From Lycorma delicatula (Eukaryota; Arthropoda; Insecta; Hemiptera; Fulgoridae): 64,000 nucleotides of DNA. The notes under the pieces were generated by a model. The model made no database searches and was not told the origin of the DNA. It worked only from the letters and a program-made list of their open reading frames with translations. The stretch lies in assembly GCF_047948215.1 (NCBI RefSeq), contig NC_134463.1, forward strand, positions 99,662,657 to 99,726,656, in the 5' to 3' direction. Position 1 is the stretch's first letter. The number at the start of each line of letters is the position of its first letter. Shown here in pieces: positions 45,433-58,060 of the stretch. Made by a program: the position numbers and the translations under genes.

Positions 45433-45769
45433 TAAACCTAAAGTTAACTAAACAAGGATAATCGTTATCGAGAACTTTATCGATTAATAAATGATAATTT
45501 TTTTCCGTTACATATTGGGTAGATCTTGTAAATATAAAAATCTTGTAAATTTCTCAATTAACCGACTACAAGGTGTACTTGAAACGCAGTTTTTGTTTCG
45601 TTTAAACTTAAATACAGCATCAGACTCTCAAAATATTAGTCGGTTTCTAATTCCACGGCAAATTATATACAGAGTGATTTATGAAGAATGTAACAAATTT
45701 CAGGACATGTTTTACGTATGAAACCTGAGGTGAAAAAAGAAGAAAAATATTTATATATCCCAGAACTCT

Positions 45770-46565
45770 ATTTTAGTTGTTTTCGAAAAATCTAAGGTAA
45801 CAAACAAAAGATTTTTTTTCCGTCGGATGAGGAAAAAGCTCTGCCAGCCACCGTCCGCCTGCACAGACGACAGTGTCGGGTTCAAACTGACTAAAAAACC
45901 TCCCTTTTGAAAACAAGAGAAGACCGAACCCACTAAAAAGCACACTCAGTTTCCGGTGGGGCTTGCAAGATCCAGCCAAAAGAAGATGGCGGGATGGTGG
46001 AGTCCAATGAGGATCAACAGGAAACGTTCTTCCACGACCGGCCGCGAATGAACGCCTCCTCCTCACTGTAAGCTTTCTCGCCATCACACGCTTGTCTCAC
46101 CCCCCCCCCTCCTGATTATGCTCATCGCAATGACGCGAAGAGCATGATAACCTGGTAGAAGGATGCAGCAAGGAGAAAGAAGTGTCCTAAGGGACTTGAC
46201 GGATGGAAAACGCACCACCCACATCGAATCGAGGACATACGCCTCCTACTGCCGCAGACTGTCCTTCTATCCTACTCTTGAGCCTCCTTCCTGGATTCCT
46301 GGAGATATGCTTCTCACCATCTCAGAGACATTGTCCCACTTTTCAGCGGAGTCGTGCATGACATCAACAATACTGGCATCAAGAGGGCCAGTCACCGCAG
46401 CATCAGAGAGCTAATTCGTGCTCTCTAATCAGTCTTCTAAAACACGTCAATATCACGTTTTCTATGTCATCAAGGACGCCGCAGTACGGGCACCGCTCAT
46501 CTCCGCTACACCTGAACCCGAACACGTACGTTCTGCAACAGCCATGACCAGTCAGGAACTGATTA
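45770..46565 (-). pseudogene. R1-like LINE C-terminus and 3' UTR
   Basis: On the minus strand from about 46565: 'QFLTGHGCCRTYVFGF', then 'DERCPYCGVLDDIENVILTC', the zinc-knuckle-like CxxCx(n)HxxxxC C-terminal motif of R1/LOA-clade LINEs (His replaced by Asn here). Reading continues in shifting frames through about 46100, then a GC-rich 3' UTR to about 45770. The minus-strand frame 'NPTLSSVQADGGWQSFF' (45830-45890) lies in that UTR-like part. RT and endonuclease are absent. Confidence 0.65.
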
Positions 46566-46739
46566 AGTTTATAAGTAAATTATATTACCAAATCTCCATT
46601 CCATCAATGGGTTAATCTCTGGAATCAGTTTGAAGATTTACCTGCCCTTCGGAGACTCTTCCCAGCTACTCTGCTATCAGTTCGGGAGGGAATCGTCCGT
46701 TTCCGACAACCCTTATTGCAATAGCATTCGGGTCCGCGC

Positions 46740-47265
46740 ACTGGCCAGACAATCAATCCGATGAGTGCCCGCAACTACATAAATCGCATCGAACAACATT
46801 GTTCAAAAACTTAACCGATATACCCAGAAAAATCGAGTGGTCTGCGCTACGCTGAGACCAACTTGAGCCCGGTGAGCTCCCACAAACGGTCGTTGTAGTG
46901 TTTGATGACAGTGCGATTAGAAATAATGCTGGATCGGATTGAGGATCGAGCCCACTATTGTTGAATTTGATGCTTTGGGAGCTGGGTGAAGTGGAACGGT
47001 TTGTGCTGCCACTAATTTTGAGCTGGGCTGTGACGGTGTATAAACTACAAGAGACTACCCTAGGTAGAGCTTTCGTAGATCTTAGCACTCACATATTTGC
47101 CAAGGGCCAGGCCTACGTAGCACTGAGACGCCTGATATAGTTGTAGAGTTTAGCTGTTAGTTGTTTGAATTCCGAAAATTGCTGTATGATCCGCACGATA
47201 AAAATTCTCTCGAGGAACTCAACCGCTTGAGAAATCTCTATAAGTTTAGATGATACAATTCAATT
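46740..47265 (+). pseudogene. Helitron helicase C-terminal fragment
   Basis: The plus strand reads 'KIEWSALR' then 'DQLEPGELPQTVVVVFDDSA' (about 46832-46915). After a stop and shift come 'ELGEVERFVLPLILSWAVTV', 'YKLQETTLGRAFVDLSTHIF' and 'AKGQAYVALRRL' (46975-47137), matching the last motifs of Helitron/Pif1-type helicases (normally AWAxTxHKxQGxTLxxxVVDLG and FxxGQxYVALSR). After another shift, 'KLLYDPHDKNSLEELNRLRN' (about 47178-47240) is the C-terminal tail. The helicase unwinds DNA for rolling-circle transposition. The Rep domain and Walker motifs are missing. It lies immediately next to a minus-strand LINE tail. Confidence 0.75.
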
Positions 47266-47734
47266 AAATAAAAAAAATTGAAATGCTTACAGTTTCCTAA
47301 TTTGGGTCTGTACGTTAAATACGTTATATCAACAATTTTTCTAATGTAATGTGAATTTTTCTCGATGATCACTAAAAAATATTATATAATAAAAACAATC
47401 AAACAAATAAAAAACACGATTGACGAATTAATTTTAAAAAAATGTTAAAAAAATAAATTTAAAAAAGTCAAAAAATAAAAGAAATGAAGTCTGATGATTT
47501 CCTTTCCCTTATAGATCCAAATATTTCATTAATTAAAATTTCATTTCTCTATAAATCTAGAACCAATGTAAATAAGTACCACTTATGATACATTGTTGAA
47601 AAGTTCTCAATGAGGCCTTATTACTGAAGTTAATGAAAAATCCAATTTTTTTTTTATTTTTGGACTTTTTTGGACAATTTTTTGGTCTCACATTTTACCA
47701 AAAATTTCAACATTCTATGACATATCATTTTGAG
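47266..47734. other. AT-rich intergenic sequence
   Basis: Nothing recognised. Confidence 0.5.
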
Positions 47735-47943
47735 TTATGCGAGTTAGACTCCGGTAATTACCTTTCAGGTATTACTTCAAAGGATGATGTGTATGAGTGT
47801 AAATGAAGTATAGTACAGTCTCAGTTCGACCATTACTGAGATGTGTGGTTAATTGAAACCCAACCACCAAAGAACACCGGTATCCACGATCTAGAATTCA
47901 AATCCGTGTAACAATAACTGACTTTACTAGGAATTTATGCGAG
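47735..47943 (-). repeat. Family A SINE with 9 bp target-site duplication
   Basis: The SINE (47744-47934) is flanked by TTATGCGAG at 47735-47743 and 47935-47943. The body is well conserved (GTGTGGTTAATTGAAACCCA, CACCAAAGAACACCGGTATC), but most of the tRNA head is missing. Confidence 0.88.
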
Positions 47944-48540
47944 ATACCTAAGTACGTACAAACGTCACGCCAAAACTTATCAAAATGGATTCACGGATGG
48001 ATTCAGAATGGATATTTCCATTGAAATCTGAAAACCGAAATTTTTCGCGGTCACAATACTTCCTTCCGATTAAGGAAGTAAAATCAAAATTGGTAACGAA
48101 TATCTATGAAAAAAAAATCATAATAAATATTTTGCCTTTTCTTGGATCTTGGTAAGTTTTTTTTATAACCGACGTCATAAAAAAGCTAGCTAGCTGCAAA
48201 TAATTCATCATAGGTTCAAATTTTCTTAGTTATTCTTTTCCCTTTTAATTTTCCATATTTCTACTAAATATAAAATCAATTTTATACGACTTCAAGTATT
48301 TCTATAAAAGAAAAATTAATTAATCTATTTTTCAGCGATTTCAATTTATTATTTGTAGTGCACAGAAAAAATATGTTTAGTGTTATCGGTATCCTATTAA
48401 TAATTACAGGATATCTTATCGAAAACTAAATTACAAACTATATTTTGGTTGTGATTTTTATTTTAAATTTATATTAATATGTTTAGCTGTAGGTTTTACA
48501 AATAAGTTTAAAGCAAAATAAAAAATAAAAAAGATAGAAA
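47944..48540. other. AT-rich intergenic sequence
   Basis: Nothing recognised. Confidence 0.5.
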
Positions 48541-48960
48541 AATAAAAAAAAAAGGATATGGCGTTCAATTAAGAATGCATGAAAGGGGCTGCTGCTGAGT
48601 CCGCCGTGTGTTGTGTGCGAGCTTGTGAACGTCGAAGGGGGAATAGAGGAAGAAGGGGGAAACGTCAGTTTGGGTATTTTGAAAGTTTTCCAGCGCGGGC
48701 CTCCGCCTATAGATATCGTATAATGCAGCCGAAAGATCATTAATCAAAGAGTTTTTGGTAAGGTCCCCCTACCCGTCGTGTCATTCACTCTCTCTGTTCC
48801 TTTCTATATATACATATCCTTCTCTCTCTATCTATCTCTCTCATACAGAACACCACCGCTCCCTCGGCTGTGTCTCAGTTTCAGATACAGCATGTAACAA
48901 AAGTATTCATCCCTCCTCGGTACAGGGTGTCCCGTGTTACGTTTTGCTATCTATTAGTTA
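48541..48960. other. Less AT-rich patch with possible non-coding exon features
   Basis: 48575-48745 has balanced composition (GGCTGCTGCTGAGTCCGCCG and AGCGCGGGCCTCCGCC), followed by a GTAAGG donor-like site at about 48758 and a CT-rich tract (48780-48845). It could be an untranslated first exon of a host gene, or repeat debris. No coding frame is convincing. Confidence 0.25.
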
Positions 48961-51900
48961 ATTGGAAACAAAATTAATTAAAACAGGTTTGGATATTTGT
49001 TCATCATAATAGTGCTGATTTAAATCGCTTTTATTCTGGATAATATTAAAGTCCCTTCGCTTTATATATATGAATTATTATTTTTTAAACTTACCTGATA
49101 TTATTCAAGACTTCCGATTAATTTCAGAATAGTAGAGATAAAACTGGACGTAAAATTAGTTGAAATTTCTTTTTTTCAGTTATATTTAATTAAAAACAAA
49201 ATTATCTGCCCGGTATATAATTTATTTTTACGATTTTTTAACGTTTTATTATCCGTTTCAAAGAATTTTATTCACCACCAGAAGTGGTATGTTGTTATAA
49301 TTGGCAAAACATTTTCAGATATACTATAAATTCGGTGACTGTACTGCTGATTATTTCATCAGAAATTAATTGTCCAGTCTTTAAATCTTTGTGGACTATT
49401 ACATGAAATTTTTTGTTTATTGCGTAAAATTTTTGTTTTAATCTAGCTGTAGAAATAAACTTCACGTGAAAAAATCGAAAGTTCAGATATCCTTTGTTCT
49501 TAAAACAAATAACATGAACTTTACGGAGGATGCTGACAGTAATAATTTTTTCATAATCAGAACACCACTATAAGGCTTGAACTTAAATTTTTTTAGGCTA
49601 AATATTCTCTCATTTTCTTCACCAGAAATATATAAAAAATTTTGAGTCGATAAATTTAATTTATAGAAATTCTTTCAAGAGCATACGATTTGATAGATTA
49701 ACGACAGGTTATGGTATGCATAGATACAGACAAATATATTTATTGCTTTGCGTTGATTATAGAATTATTTTTTCACAATTTTTTTTTTTTTTTTTTTACT
49801 AAATCATAGATTGTATATTTCGTAGGGAAAATCTCAGTAGGACAAATCTTAAACCGTTCCAAAAATATACTTGAACTATGATGTTACAACATATATAATT
49901 CCACAATTAGAATCCGCTGTTCTAACAAATATAATTTGGCTAACAAAAATATATTAGCGTGAAGCGTAAGGTTTCAGTTACCGGGTCTTTTTTGTGGTTT
50001 TTATTTTGCTACAGTTAAGTTACTTTTATACGTAATGTAACCAAAAAAAGAAAGAATAATTTTAAATATGCATCACCTATTATTTTATTTTATAAAATAA
50101 TAGGTGATTATTTTTGTGCCTTATAAGATACGTAGTGATTTTATTTTATTTACCAGAAATTAAGTTCTACTTTAATATAACTCTTATATCCATTAACTTT
50201 TGAAATACCTTTTTACAACAATTTTATTAAATTATAATTTTAGGGATGAATTTAGCGAATTAATAGCAACAAAAATTAAATAAATTAAAATAAAATAGCT
50301 TATATTATATTTGTCTATTCATGAAGTGTCTTTTTCAACCTGTATTTCGGTTACTGTCTAACCGTTTTCATGAATTAAACTAACTTGAAGTACGTTGGTC
50401 GAATAAGTACACGGTGTTTAGAAGAAAAGTTTCTCAAAAATTGTTTTCGCCAAATTTCATTCAAATTTTTACAAATCTTATTACTTAAATCTTTTACAAA
50501 TCTTATTTTTACTAGTCTTATTACTGAAAAATTATTGAGTATATACAGTATACTTAATTAACGATTGTAAATTTTAAAACTGGACTTCTGTAGAGTATTT
50601 CACGTAATTTAAAGGTCATTTCGTATTTTTTAATGTTATAAGGAATATAAAATTTTGTTAACGGATTTTAATACCTGCGATAATTATCAATTATTGAGGA
50701 GAAATTTATTTTAATGTAAAGGAGTTCACACAGTATTGAACCATTTTAATTTTGTTACAAAGAAAACTTCCAAAAAACTAATTTTTTTTGAATTGCTACA
50801 CAAGTTCAATTACGATGTCGCACTTTTCTATATTAAGAAAACTCAAGGTTTGTAGGACGGACGCGTTTGAGTGCATGTTTACACTGGGAGACTTAGTAAA
50901 TGGGAACTTTGTATGGGGGAATTTGTAAATTATTTTTCTAAAAATTTCCATCTTTGTTAAAGTTAACATTAAAAGGTATTCTTTCTAACGTTAAAATCTA
51001 CAAAAATTAAGTTTGTCATTGCTAACTTCTTTCATTTACAGTCTTAAACAGTGCTGGATATATTTTGATATTTTTAGATAAAACTAAAATAAGTGTAAAC
51101 GAATAATTGTAATTTATAAATCTATTTTAACAATAAAGGCATAAAGACAATTCCAATAAACATAATAATTAAAGAATATTAAACAATAAATTTGATTTGT
51201 GAAATTTTTAGCCGTCCGAAATTTTTTTATTCAGCAGTTATTGTGTAATAAAAAAATAAAAAATAAAAAAAAATAAATGATGTTGCTCAATTAATGACTA
51301 AGAATTATCCTAATAAACTTTTCAAATAGAAGTCCACGAACGACCGTAGGTAACATCGTATCCAGATTTTTCGGTAATTTGTGTACGCCGTCGCTTGCTC
51401 AAAACTGAAATCCGGATTAGAATTATGTACAATTTTGATTCTAGTTACAGAAATATAGGATACCTTTCCTTATAATACCTTTAATTGAATACCAGATGCG
51501 AAATTGTTTAATCTAATTTGCCGAAGCGAGTAACTATCTTCTTTAAATAGCTGAAAGATCTGTAAATTACACTCTAGCTTAACATGTATAAGTTTGTAAA
51601 TGTTGTGTAATATTTTCAATAAATTCATTTAAGGTGTTATCTAGAAAGCGTTACGGGTAACGGTCTGTTAAGATATAAATGTGCAAAAAGGTGCAAAAAT
51701 ATAGACGGAGCCTAATTGTCTGAAACCGAGTAAGTTATTTATCTATTCATATTCATAAGCTTCTGTTACAGGCTTACATTCTAATTGCACTTGTTAATTG
51801 TTTTCTTTAAATCTTTGCCAACTTTTTAAAAACGTTTATTTTGTATAATTCTCTTTTCTTTTCAGGTGAAAATGATCCTCTTATATTCTACTTCATTGAT

Positions 51901-52704
51901 CGCAAAATATTAAAATGTAAGTAAAATATTCCATTTGATATTTTTGTATTAGTTAAACTAATTATATATTATTTTTTTAACTTCAAATATATGTTAAAAT
52001 ATTATTATTATATTTCTTATCCTAATTAAATGTTTTTTTTTTCTTGAAAGTTGATTAATATTAAAAATAATTGTTTAATTGTTAAAGGAATATTTCGTTA
52101 TTGAGTTTTAATTATGTTAATTAAAATCATTATAATGTTTCAGAGTAGACCTTAATTTAATTTTTTGAAGTACTCGTATTATAAGGGAAATAATCTCATC
52201 TGTAGATACTTGTAATTTTCATGAGAGTAGAATTAAACGAAAAAAAAATATACATATATATTATTTTTTTGAATTCTTTCTATCATTAGAAAGAATAGAT
52301 AAAATATTCATTACGAAAAATATATAGCATCTATTGCCCGTACAGGTCGACACAGAATTTTGAAATTAATTTTGTTTGAAAAAAGGTAGAATTAAAAAAA
52401 AATATTTTTTACTCCGCAATTCTTGAACGGTCAATGTATTAGGCCAAGAAGAATAAAGTATGTTTTTTTTATGGAGCTATAAGTCAAGAGCAAATTTCAC
52501 GGTAAAATTCCTCTCAAAGCTGCTATTATTTACAAGAAAAAATATTTGTGTAGTTAAAATTCGTACTGTTCAAACCGAGAACTGAGTATTTCATACGCGT
52601 TGTGAGATATCCAGTAATACGGTTTCTTTTTTTCAAAAATGTACTAATATAATAGTTTTTTAGAATAATATTACGCGTGAGAAATAATTAAAAATTATCT
52701 AATA

Positions 52705-52746
<42 letters not shown>

Positions 52747-53214
52747 TTATCTAATAAATTGTAAATAAACAAATATGTAAATAGCCTTTAAAATAATTTG
52801 AAACATTTAAATACGCCTTCAGTATTAATTTTAAAAATTAAAATATTTAACATTTTCATGAAAAAGTTAAGAAACTTATTTTTTATATTCTACAAGTGTT
52901 TTAGTTTTTCCTGTAATACTTAAGAATTATTTAAGTTAGTGAAACTTTTGTAGATACTTGTATAAGTTATTAAAAAAATAATCCGGTTATCAAAAAAATC
53001 ACGTGGTTTTCATTTTTCATTCTGTTTTTCATAATAATTTTTTAAATAAAAATTATTATTTAATTGTTCATTCAAAGGAATTGTATTTTCGATTAATTTA
53101 TAACACGCAGTTTTTTTTTTATTACCAGCAGTCAAATGGAGAAGTTTCTGGAGCCTCCACAATTCATTATTTTTATTAAATTTTTTTAAAATTATTAAAT
53201 ATAGTTTAAATAAC
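48961..53214. other. Long AT-rich intergenic sequence
   Basis: No gene recognised. It contains a 16 bp hairpin at 50072-50108 (ATCACCTATTATTTTA and its complement), a T19 run near 49779-49797, and an (AAT)n tract of about 42 bp at 52705-52746. Confidence 0.5.
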
Positions 53215-53219
53215 GCGCG

Positions 53220-53278
<59 letters not shown>

Positions 53279-53282
53279 TTTT
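53215..53282. repeat. Composite (CG)n(CA)n(TA)n microsatellite
   Basis: A GCGCGCGCGC run passes into about 18 CA units, then into ATATATATAT and a T-run. Adjacent, stepwise-related dinucleotides. Confidence 0.95.
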
Positions 53283-54300
53283 TTTTTAATTTTCTTCCGA
53301 TTCATTTAAAATTATTTTTATAAATATTTTCATGAGAATTAGAAATTTATATGTTGCGTTTTGTCACTACTCTACTCGCCTAAGTTTTTATGGCATCTCA
53401 ATATGTACTTTTGAAACATGTGTTCTATACGCTTTAATGAAAATCAAATTGCTAAATAGACTTAGCAAATATCAAATAATTTCGGTTTTGAAAAAATATA
53501 TTTTTAAATTGAGGATGTAAATTTAATAATTTTTTCTTTAAAAATAATAACTAGGTCGCCCCTGTGCACGTATCACCCAAATACTATCAAACAGATTTTA
53601 ATAAAACTTGGTCGATTTATAACTTAGTGTGCAATTCTCGCTTAGCTGTTGACTGAGAACGCTGTATCTTGACTAGAAGTGCAATAAATTTGCAACGCGA
53701 GTTGCAGTTAAATTCTCACCAGTTCATACTGGTGTCATTGTAGAGCTATCATGGCCGCATAAGGATAGAAGCTATAATGTACAGGTTAAGTACGCCGAAC
53801 ACTGATGCCATGAAAGAAGTGTTTAGTTCCTGCTCGGAAAGGGAAGAGAACCAAAAGGGATTTTTTGTGTGTCAGGAAAGGTTCATTTACCTCCGATTCA
53901 AGAACCGTCGAAATAGTGAAGAAATGTTGATTAATCCAAAGATTTTCTAAACAATATAAGAACCTACAGTAACGCAGCACCATTCAAATGACTTCGTTTG
54001 GAGTTATATCAGAATATACTCACAACCATGACGATAGGAGGAGTCCAGACAGGAAGGGTGAGCGAAGCGAGTCCTGACCATTTAGTATATATATATCTTT
54101 AATATTAGTTTAAGCATAGTCCTCTTAATCTTCGCCAATTGAGCATGTAAGTATAAATAAGCACACAGTCAGTTTTGCAAATCTAATTTTTCAAAGATCT
54201 AAATTTATTGTATACTGAAAACTGCTGTTTTTAATTTTTACAAATTCATAACATTCTTCTGCCATGTTTTGGTTTTAAAAATAAAGTTGGTTTTTAAAAT
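53283..54300. other. AT-rich intergenic sequence
   Basis: 53560-54090 is slightly less AT-rich and may be transposon debris (AGGAGGAGTCCAGACAGG near 54035; GTGAGCGAAGCGAGTCCTGA near 54058), but no frame is recognised. Confidence 0.4.
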
Positions 54301-54392
54301 AAACTTGTAGAGAATTTAATTCTGAGAAAATTGATAATAAATTTTATTAAAAAAACAATCAATTTTCTCAGAATTAAATTCTCTACAAGTTT
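54301..54392. repeat. Perfect 35 bp hairpin
   Basis: 54301-54335 is the exact reverse complement of 54358-54392, with a 22 nt AT-only loop. Contains TTGTAGAGAATTTAATTCTG. Not part of any recognised element. Confidence 0.95.
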
Positions 54393-54459
54393 TGATAAAA
54401 AAAAAAATTTCGCATTTACTAGTCACGTACAAAGTTATTCTACTTCAAACCTAAAAAGG

Positions 54460-54680
54460 TTTTTTCATCACAAATTTTTCTGTTTTAAGTTAAATATTAC
54501 AAAAACTACGGATAAAACAGTTCTGAGACCTATTTTATTCGATTTTTTAGGTCTAAAACCATAAGAAACCATCAACTATACCTCTTATATAACGCCTTAA
54601 AAATTTCAGGATGACTTTATTTCACCGGGGGAATTGAAATCTGGGAGAAATCTTTCGTTAGCCGTAACTAAATAAAGAAC
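54460..54680 (+). repeat. Dispersed repeat (family C), copy 4
   Basis: Contains GAGACCTATTTTATTCGATT, ATAAGAAACCATC, CCTTAAAAATTTCAGGATGA and ATCTTTCGTTAGCCGTAACT. The most complete match to the reverse complement of 17050-17186. Confidence 0.6.
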
Positions 54681-55094
54681 CGTTTTCGGATATATATTTG
54701 TGTATGGAACTTATTCCTTATTTTAAGATCTATAATTTGTTTCCAAATTATTTCTCTTTCCTCCAAAATCAATCTCTATTTAAACGTTTATTGTGAAAAT
54801 AAAAATAAGACTTTTAATGATTGAACTGCAGACTTTTCGGCGAAACCGGAAAGACCTTTGTATAGACTCCTTTGTATAGTTCGTGAGCAAAGCCTTCATT
54901 TAAAGAAATAAATTTACAGAGGTTAAAATAATACCGAGGTTCGTTTAAAATTTAAAAAAAATGGCTGAGTTTTGTACGTAAATTGGATTTTATGTATACT
55001 ACGGTAAATTTATTAATCTCGTGTAAAATTTACAGTTACTTCTCTATAACAGTTTAATATTCGAATTTTCAAAGTGGTTTTCCCTAATTGATGA

Positions 55095-55327
55095 TCTTTC
55101 CAAATATCAGTTTTTTTTATACGGTTTTGAATACTAGACGTGGTTACCGGTGTTCTTTGGTGGTTGGGTTTCAGTTAACTACACATCTCAGGAACGGTCG
55201 AACTGAGACTACAAGACTACACTTTATTTACATTTATACATATCATCCTCATTCATCCTCTGAAGTAATACCTGAATGGTAATTGCCGGAGGCTAAGAAG
55301 GAAAAAGAAAGAAGTCTTTTCAAATAT
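55095..55327 (+). repeat. Family A SINE with 13 bp target-site duplication
   Basis: The SINE (55108-55314) is flanked by TCTTTCCAAATAT (55095-55107) and TCTTTTCAAATAT (55315-55327), one mismatch. Transcribed on plus. It begins within the body after a T-run and ends GGAGGCTAAGAAGGAAAAAG. The tRNA head is missing. Confidence 0.85.
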
Positions 55328-55661
55328 GCCCTTGAACCGCTATAAATTGTTACATATTCCCTTTTATTAACGGAAATTCATATCAACTTATAGCAAAAAT
55401 AAAAAAAATGTAAAAAAAGTTTATTTAATGGGAAACAGGCATTTCTATTATTTTCAGAACATTGGTCTTATTGGTCTTATAAAAATATATGACTATTGTC
55501 GCACTAATATTACTTCATTTAAAGGAAAAGAGTAAAAAGCTTCCATTCGATTGTTTGAAATAGTTAAGAGTTCTAAATATTATTTTTAAAGCGGGAAGTT
55601 TATGCTTTTTTTAAATTAACTTTTTTCAGTAGTTTTATTTCTTACAAGTATTGTAAGAAAT

Positions 55662-55702
<41 letters not shown>

Positions 55703-56003
55703 GTATATATATAAATATTATTTTATATATACGTTATATATACGGTTAATAAAAAATATGTATATATACTTTTTTTATATTTATATTCTTTTTTCAAGCC
55801 ATCAGTAAAATTTTTATATTACACCTCATTCCCTTATATCATCTCAAGCGGAGTCTGGCTGATCGGTTTACATGTCAGTTATATACTGCTCCTTTAACTT
55901 ACAATTTCGAGAATAGGAAGTGAAATTATTCCCTTATAAACCTAACATACTATTTTTTTTTTCGGAGGGACCTTTAATTTCTAGAGTATAAATAATAATT
56001 ATT
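55328..56003. other. AT-rich intergenic sequence with (AT)n
   Basis: An (AT)n tract of about 36 bp at 55665-55700, next to more AT/TATA-rich sequence. No gene. Confidence 0.55.
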
Positions 56004-56264
56004 GTGGCAAATATAATTAAAAGAAGAGACAGACTTATAGGCCACATACTAAGGCATCCTGGAATAGTCGCTTTAATATTGGAAGGACAGGTATAAGGGA
56101 AAAATTGTGTAGGCAGGCCACGTTTGGAATATGTAAAACAAATTGTTAGGGATGTAGAATGTAGAGGGTATACTGAAATGAAACGACTAGTACTAGATAG
56201 GGAATCTTGGAGAGCTGCATCAAACCAGTCAAATGACTGAAGACAAAAAAAAAGTGGCAAATAT
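56004..56264 (+). mobile_element. Severely 5'-truncated LINE copy with 11 bp target-site duplication
   Basis: The insert 56015-56253 is nearly identical to 8072-8315 (C-terminal about 75 residues of the LINE at 7.2 kb), with the same 3' end plus 9 A. Flanked by GTGGCAAATAT at 56004-56014 and 56254-56264. One in-frame stop (GTATAA against GTAGAA) and a 3 nt insertion (GCATCA against GCA) distinguish it. Confidence 0.92.
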
Positions 56265-56989
56265 TTTAGCTTTTAACTCATAATCTTTGATCTCGTTTAC
56301 TACACTAAATAAAAGGATACCAGGGCATATCCTGAGTGTATGTGATCGGGATATTCAACCACCGCTTGAATGGGGAATAAACCTTTACTTTAGATAGAGT
56401 TATTAGCTTCAAGCTACAGCTCTTCAGCAGAAAGATCGGTCTTTTTTATGTTACATATCACTACTTCTATACTTAACTTTTGGTTTTTTGGGGAAAACCT
56501 TGATAGTATTATAGTTAGAATACAGAAATCTGTAAATGAAGTGAATCATACTTGATGTCATGTTATGTGTAGGATGTGGGCCATTCCAGGTATTATACTT
56601 CTTTTAGTATTGCTGCGCAAAATATCTTGATGACAACAGATAAAACAGGGCTTTCTTGTACCTATACTTCTAGTTTTGAACCAAAAAAATCATCACTCTA
56701 TAATGAACTGAATAAATTGGCCTTAAGCTTTGAAGTGAAATTTTATTACTAAGGTACAACATGGAATAGTCTTAACAGTCTATTGCGGAAGGTTTATTAT
56801 CCAGTGTAAAAAAGTAATTTATTGTATTAATTATGTCCTAAAGACTATTTACAAACACGGAAATTATTTTTGAGAATATACTTTATTAAATTGCAGGGTT
56901 TTACTATACGTTCTTTTCTTTCTCTTACATTATTCTTTTATTTGGTTCCTTTTTTGGAATTTTCAAACTTTATTTTCAAACTTTAATTT
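56265..56989. other. Intergenic sequence
   Basis: Slightly less AT-rich; no gene or repeat recognised. Confidence 0.45.
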
Positions 56990-57724
56990 GTAGACAATAG
57001 AGATCGCAGTGCGGTGGGTACCATACTAACTGAACGAGCAGGAAGATGCGACGTTTCTCGAAATTGCATGAGAACTTACAGGTCATGAATGGAAAGGCGA
57101 GCAATTGTTGAATCGAATAATTGTTATTGTTGAAACATGGAAACGTGATTTTCAACCTGAACTAAAGTCATAAAGCGGTGTTTGAAAGAGTCAACCAGAC
57201 GAAATAAATGTCATCCCATAGAATCAAAAGTGAAGCAAATGATGATTTTCGCTTACGATAAAGGGGGTGTTTTATTGCTACGACAGAATGTAGATAGTGT
57301 AAGTGCGTCTTACTACAGAAACTTCATTCTAAAAGTTTTACGACAGATGTTCGAAAACTGTGCCCAGAAAAAGTCTACAGTGGTGTGTCAATTTTGTATG
57401 ACAATCGCGCTCATATATGGAGAGTTCTGTCGTTGATATTTTCATAGATTATGTTTGAAAAACGCTTCATCATCTTCTGTATAGCTCTGATTTGAGTGTG
57501 CCGGACTTCAGTCTCTTTCCAAAGCTTAATCTCTCTTAGAAATTTAACCTCTCTGACAGTGGCGGCTCGTAGCTAAAATTAGTGTGGGGGTTTACATCTC
57601 CAGAAATTTTTTCTGGGACTTTTCAAGGCCACAGTTATAAAGTAAAAGAACCGAAAAAAATGATTCAATAGAAGAACTGGAAGCAGGATAATAATCTAAT
57701 TCTACACTTTATCACATTCAAGAA

Positions 57725-57795
57725 CACCGTTTTTATGCTTTAAAAACCGTTTTTTATGCTTTAAAATACCGTTTTTATGCTTAAAAACCGTATTC
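57725..57795. repeat. Tandem ~22 bp repeat inside the hAT element
   Basis: Three to four units of ACCGTTTTTATGCTTTAAAA with small variations, the last running into ACCGTATTCGGTTTAACCG. Confidence 0.8.
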
Positions 57796-57839
57796 GGTTT
57801 AACCGAATAAATAATAAAATGTCAATGCAGATAATATTT

Positions 57840-58060
57840 TTTCTTTCTTTTCCTGTTTAGCCTCCGGTAATTACCTTTCAGATAATACTTCAGAGGATAA
57901 ATGAGGATGATAAGTATGAATGTAAATGAAGTGTAGTCTTGTACATTATCAGTTCGACCATTCGTGAGATGTGTGGTTAATTGAAAACCAACACCGATAT
58001 CCACGATCTAGTATTCAAATCTGTGTAAAAATAACTGACTTTAGTAGGACTTGAACGCGT
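57840..58060 (-). repeat. Family A SINE nested in the hAT element
   Basis: Contains CTGTTTAGCCTCCGGTAATT, GTGTGGTTAATTGAAAACCA and GACTTTAGTAGGACTTGAAC. The body is complete to the edge of the B box; the rest of the tRNA head is missing. Target-site duplication unclear. Confidence 0.8.
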
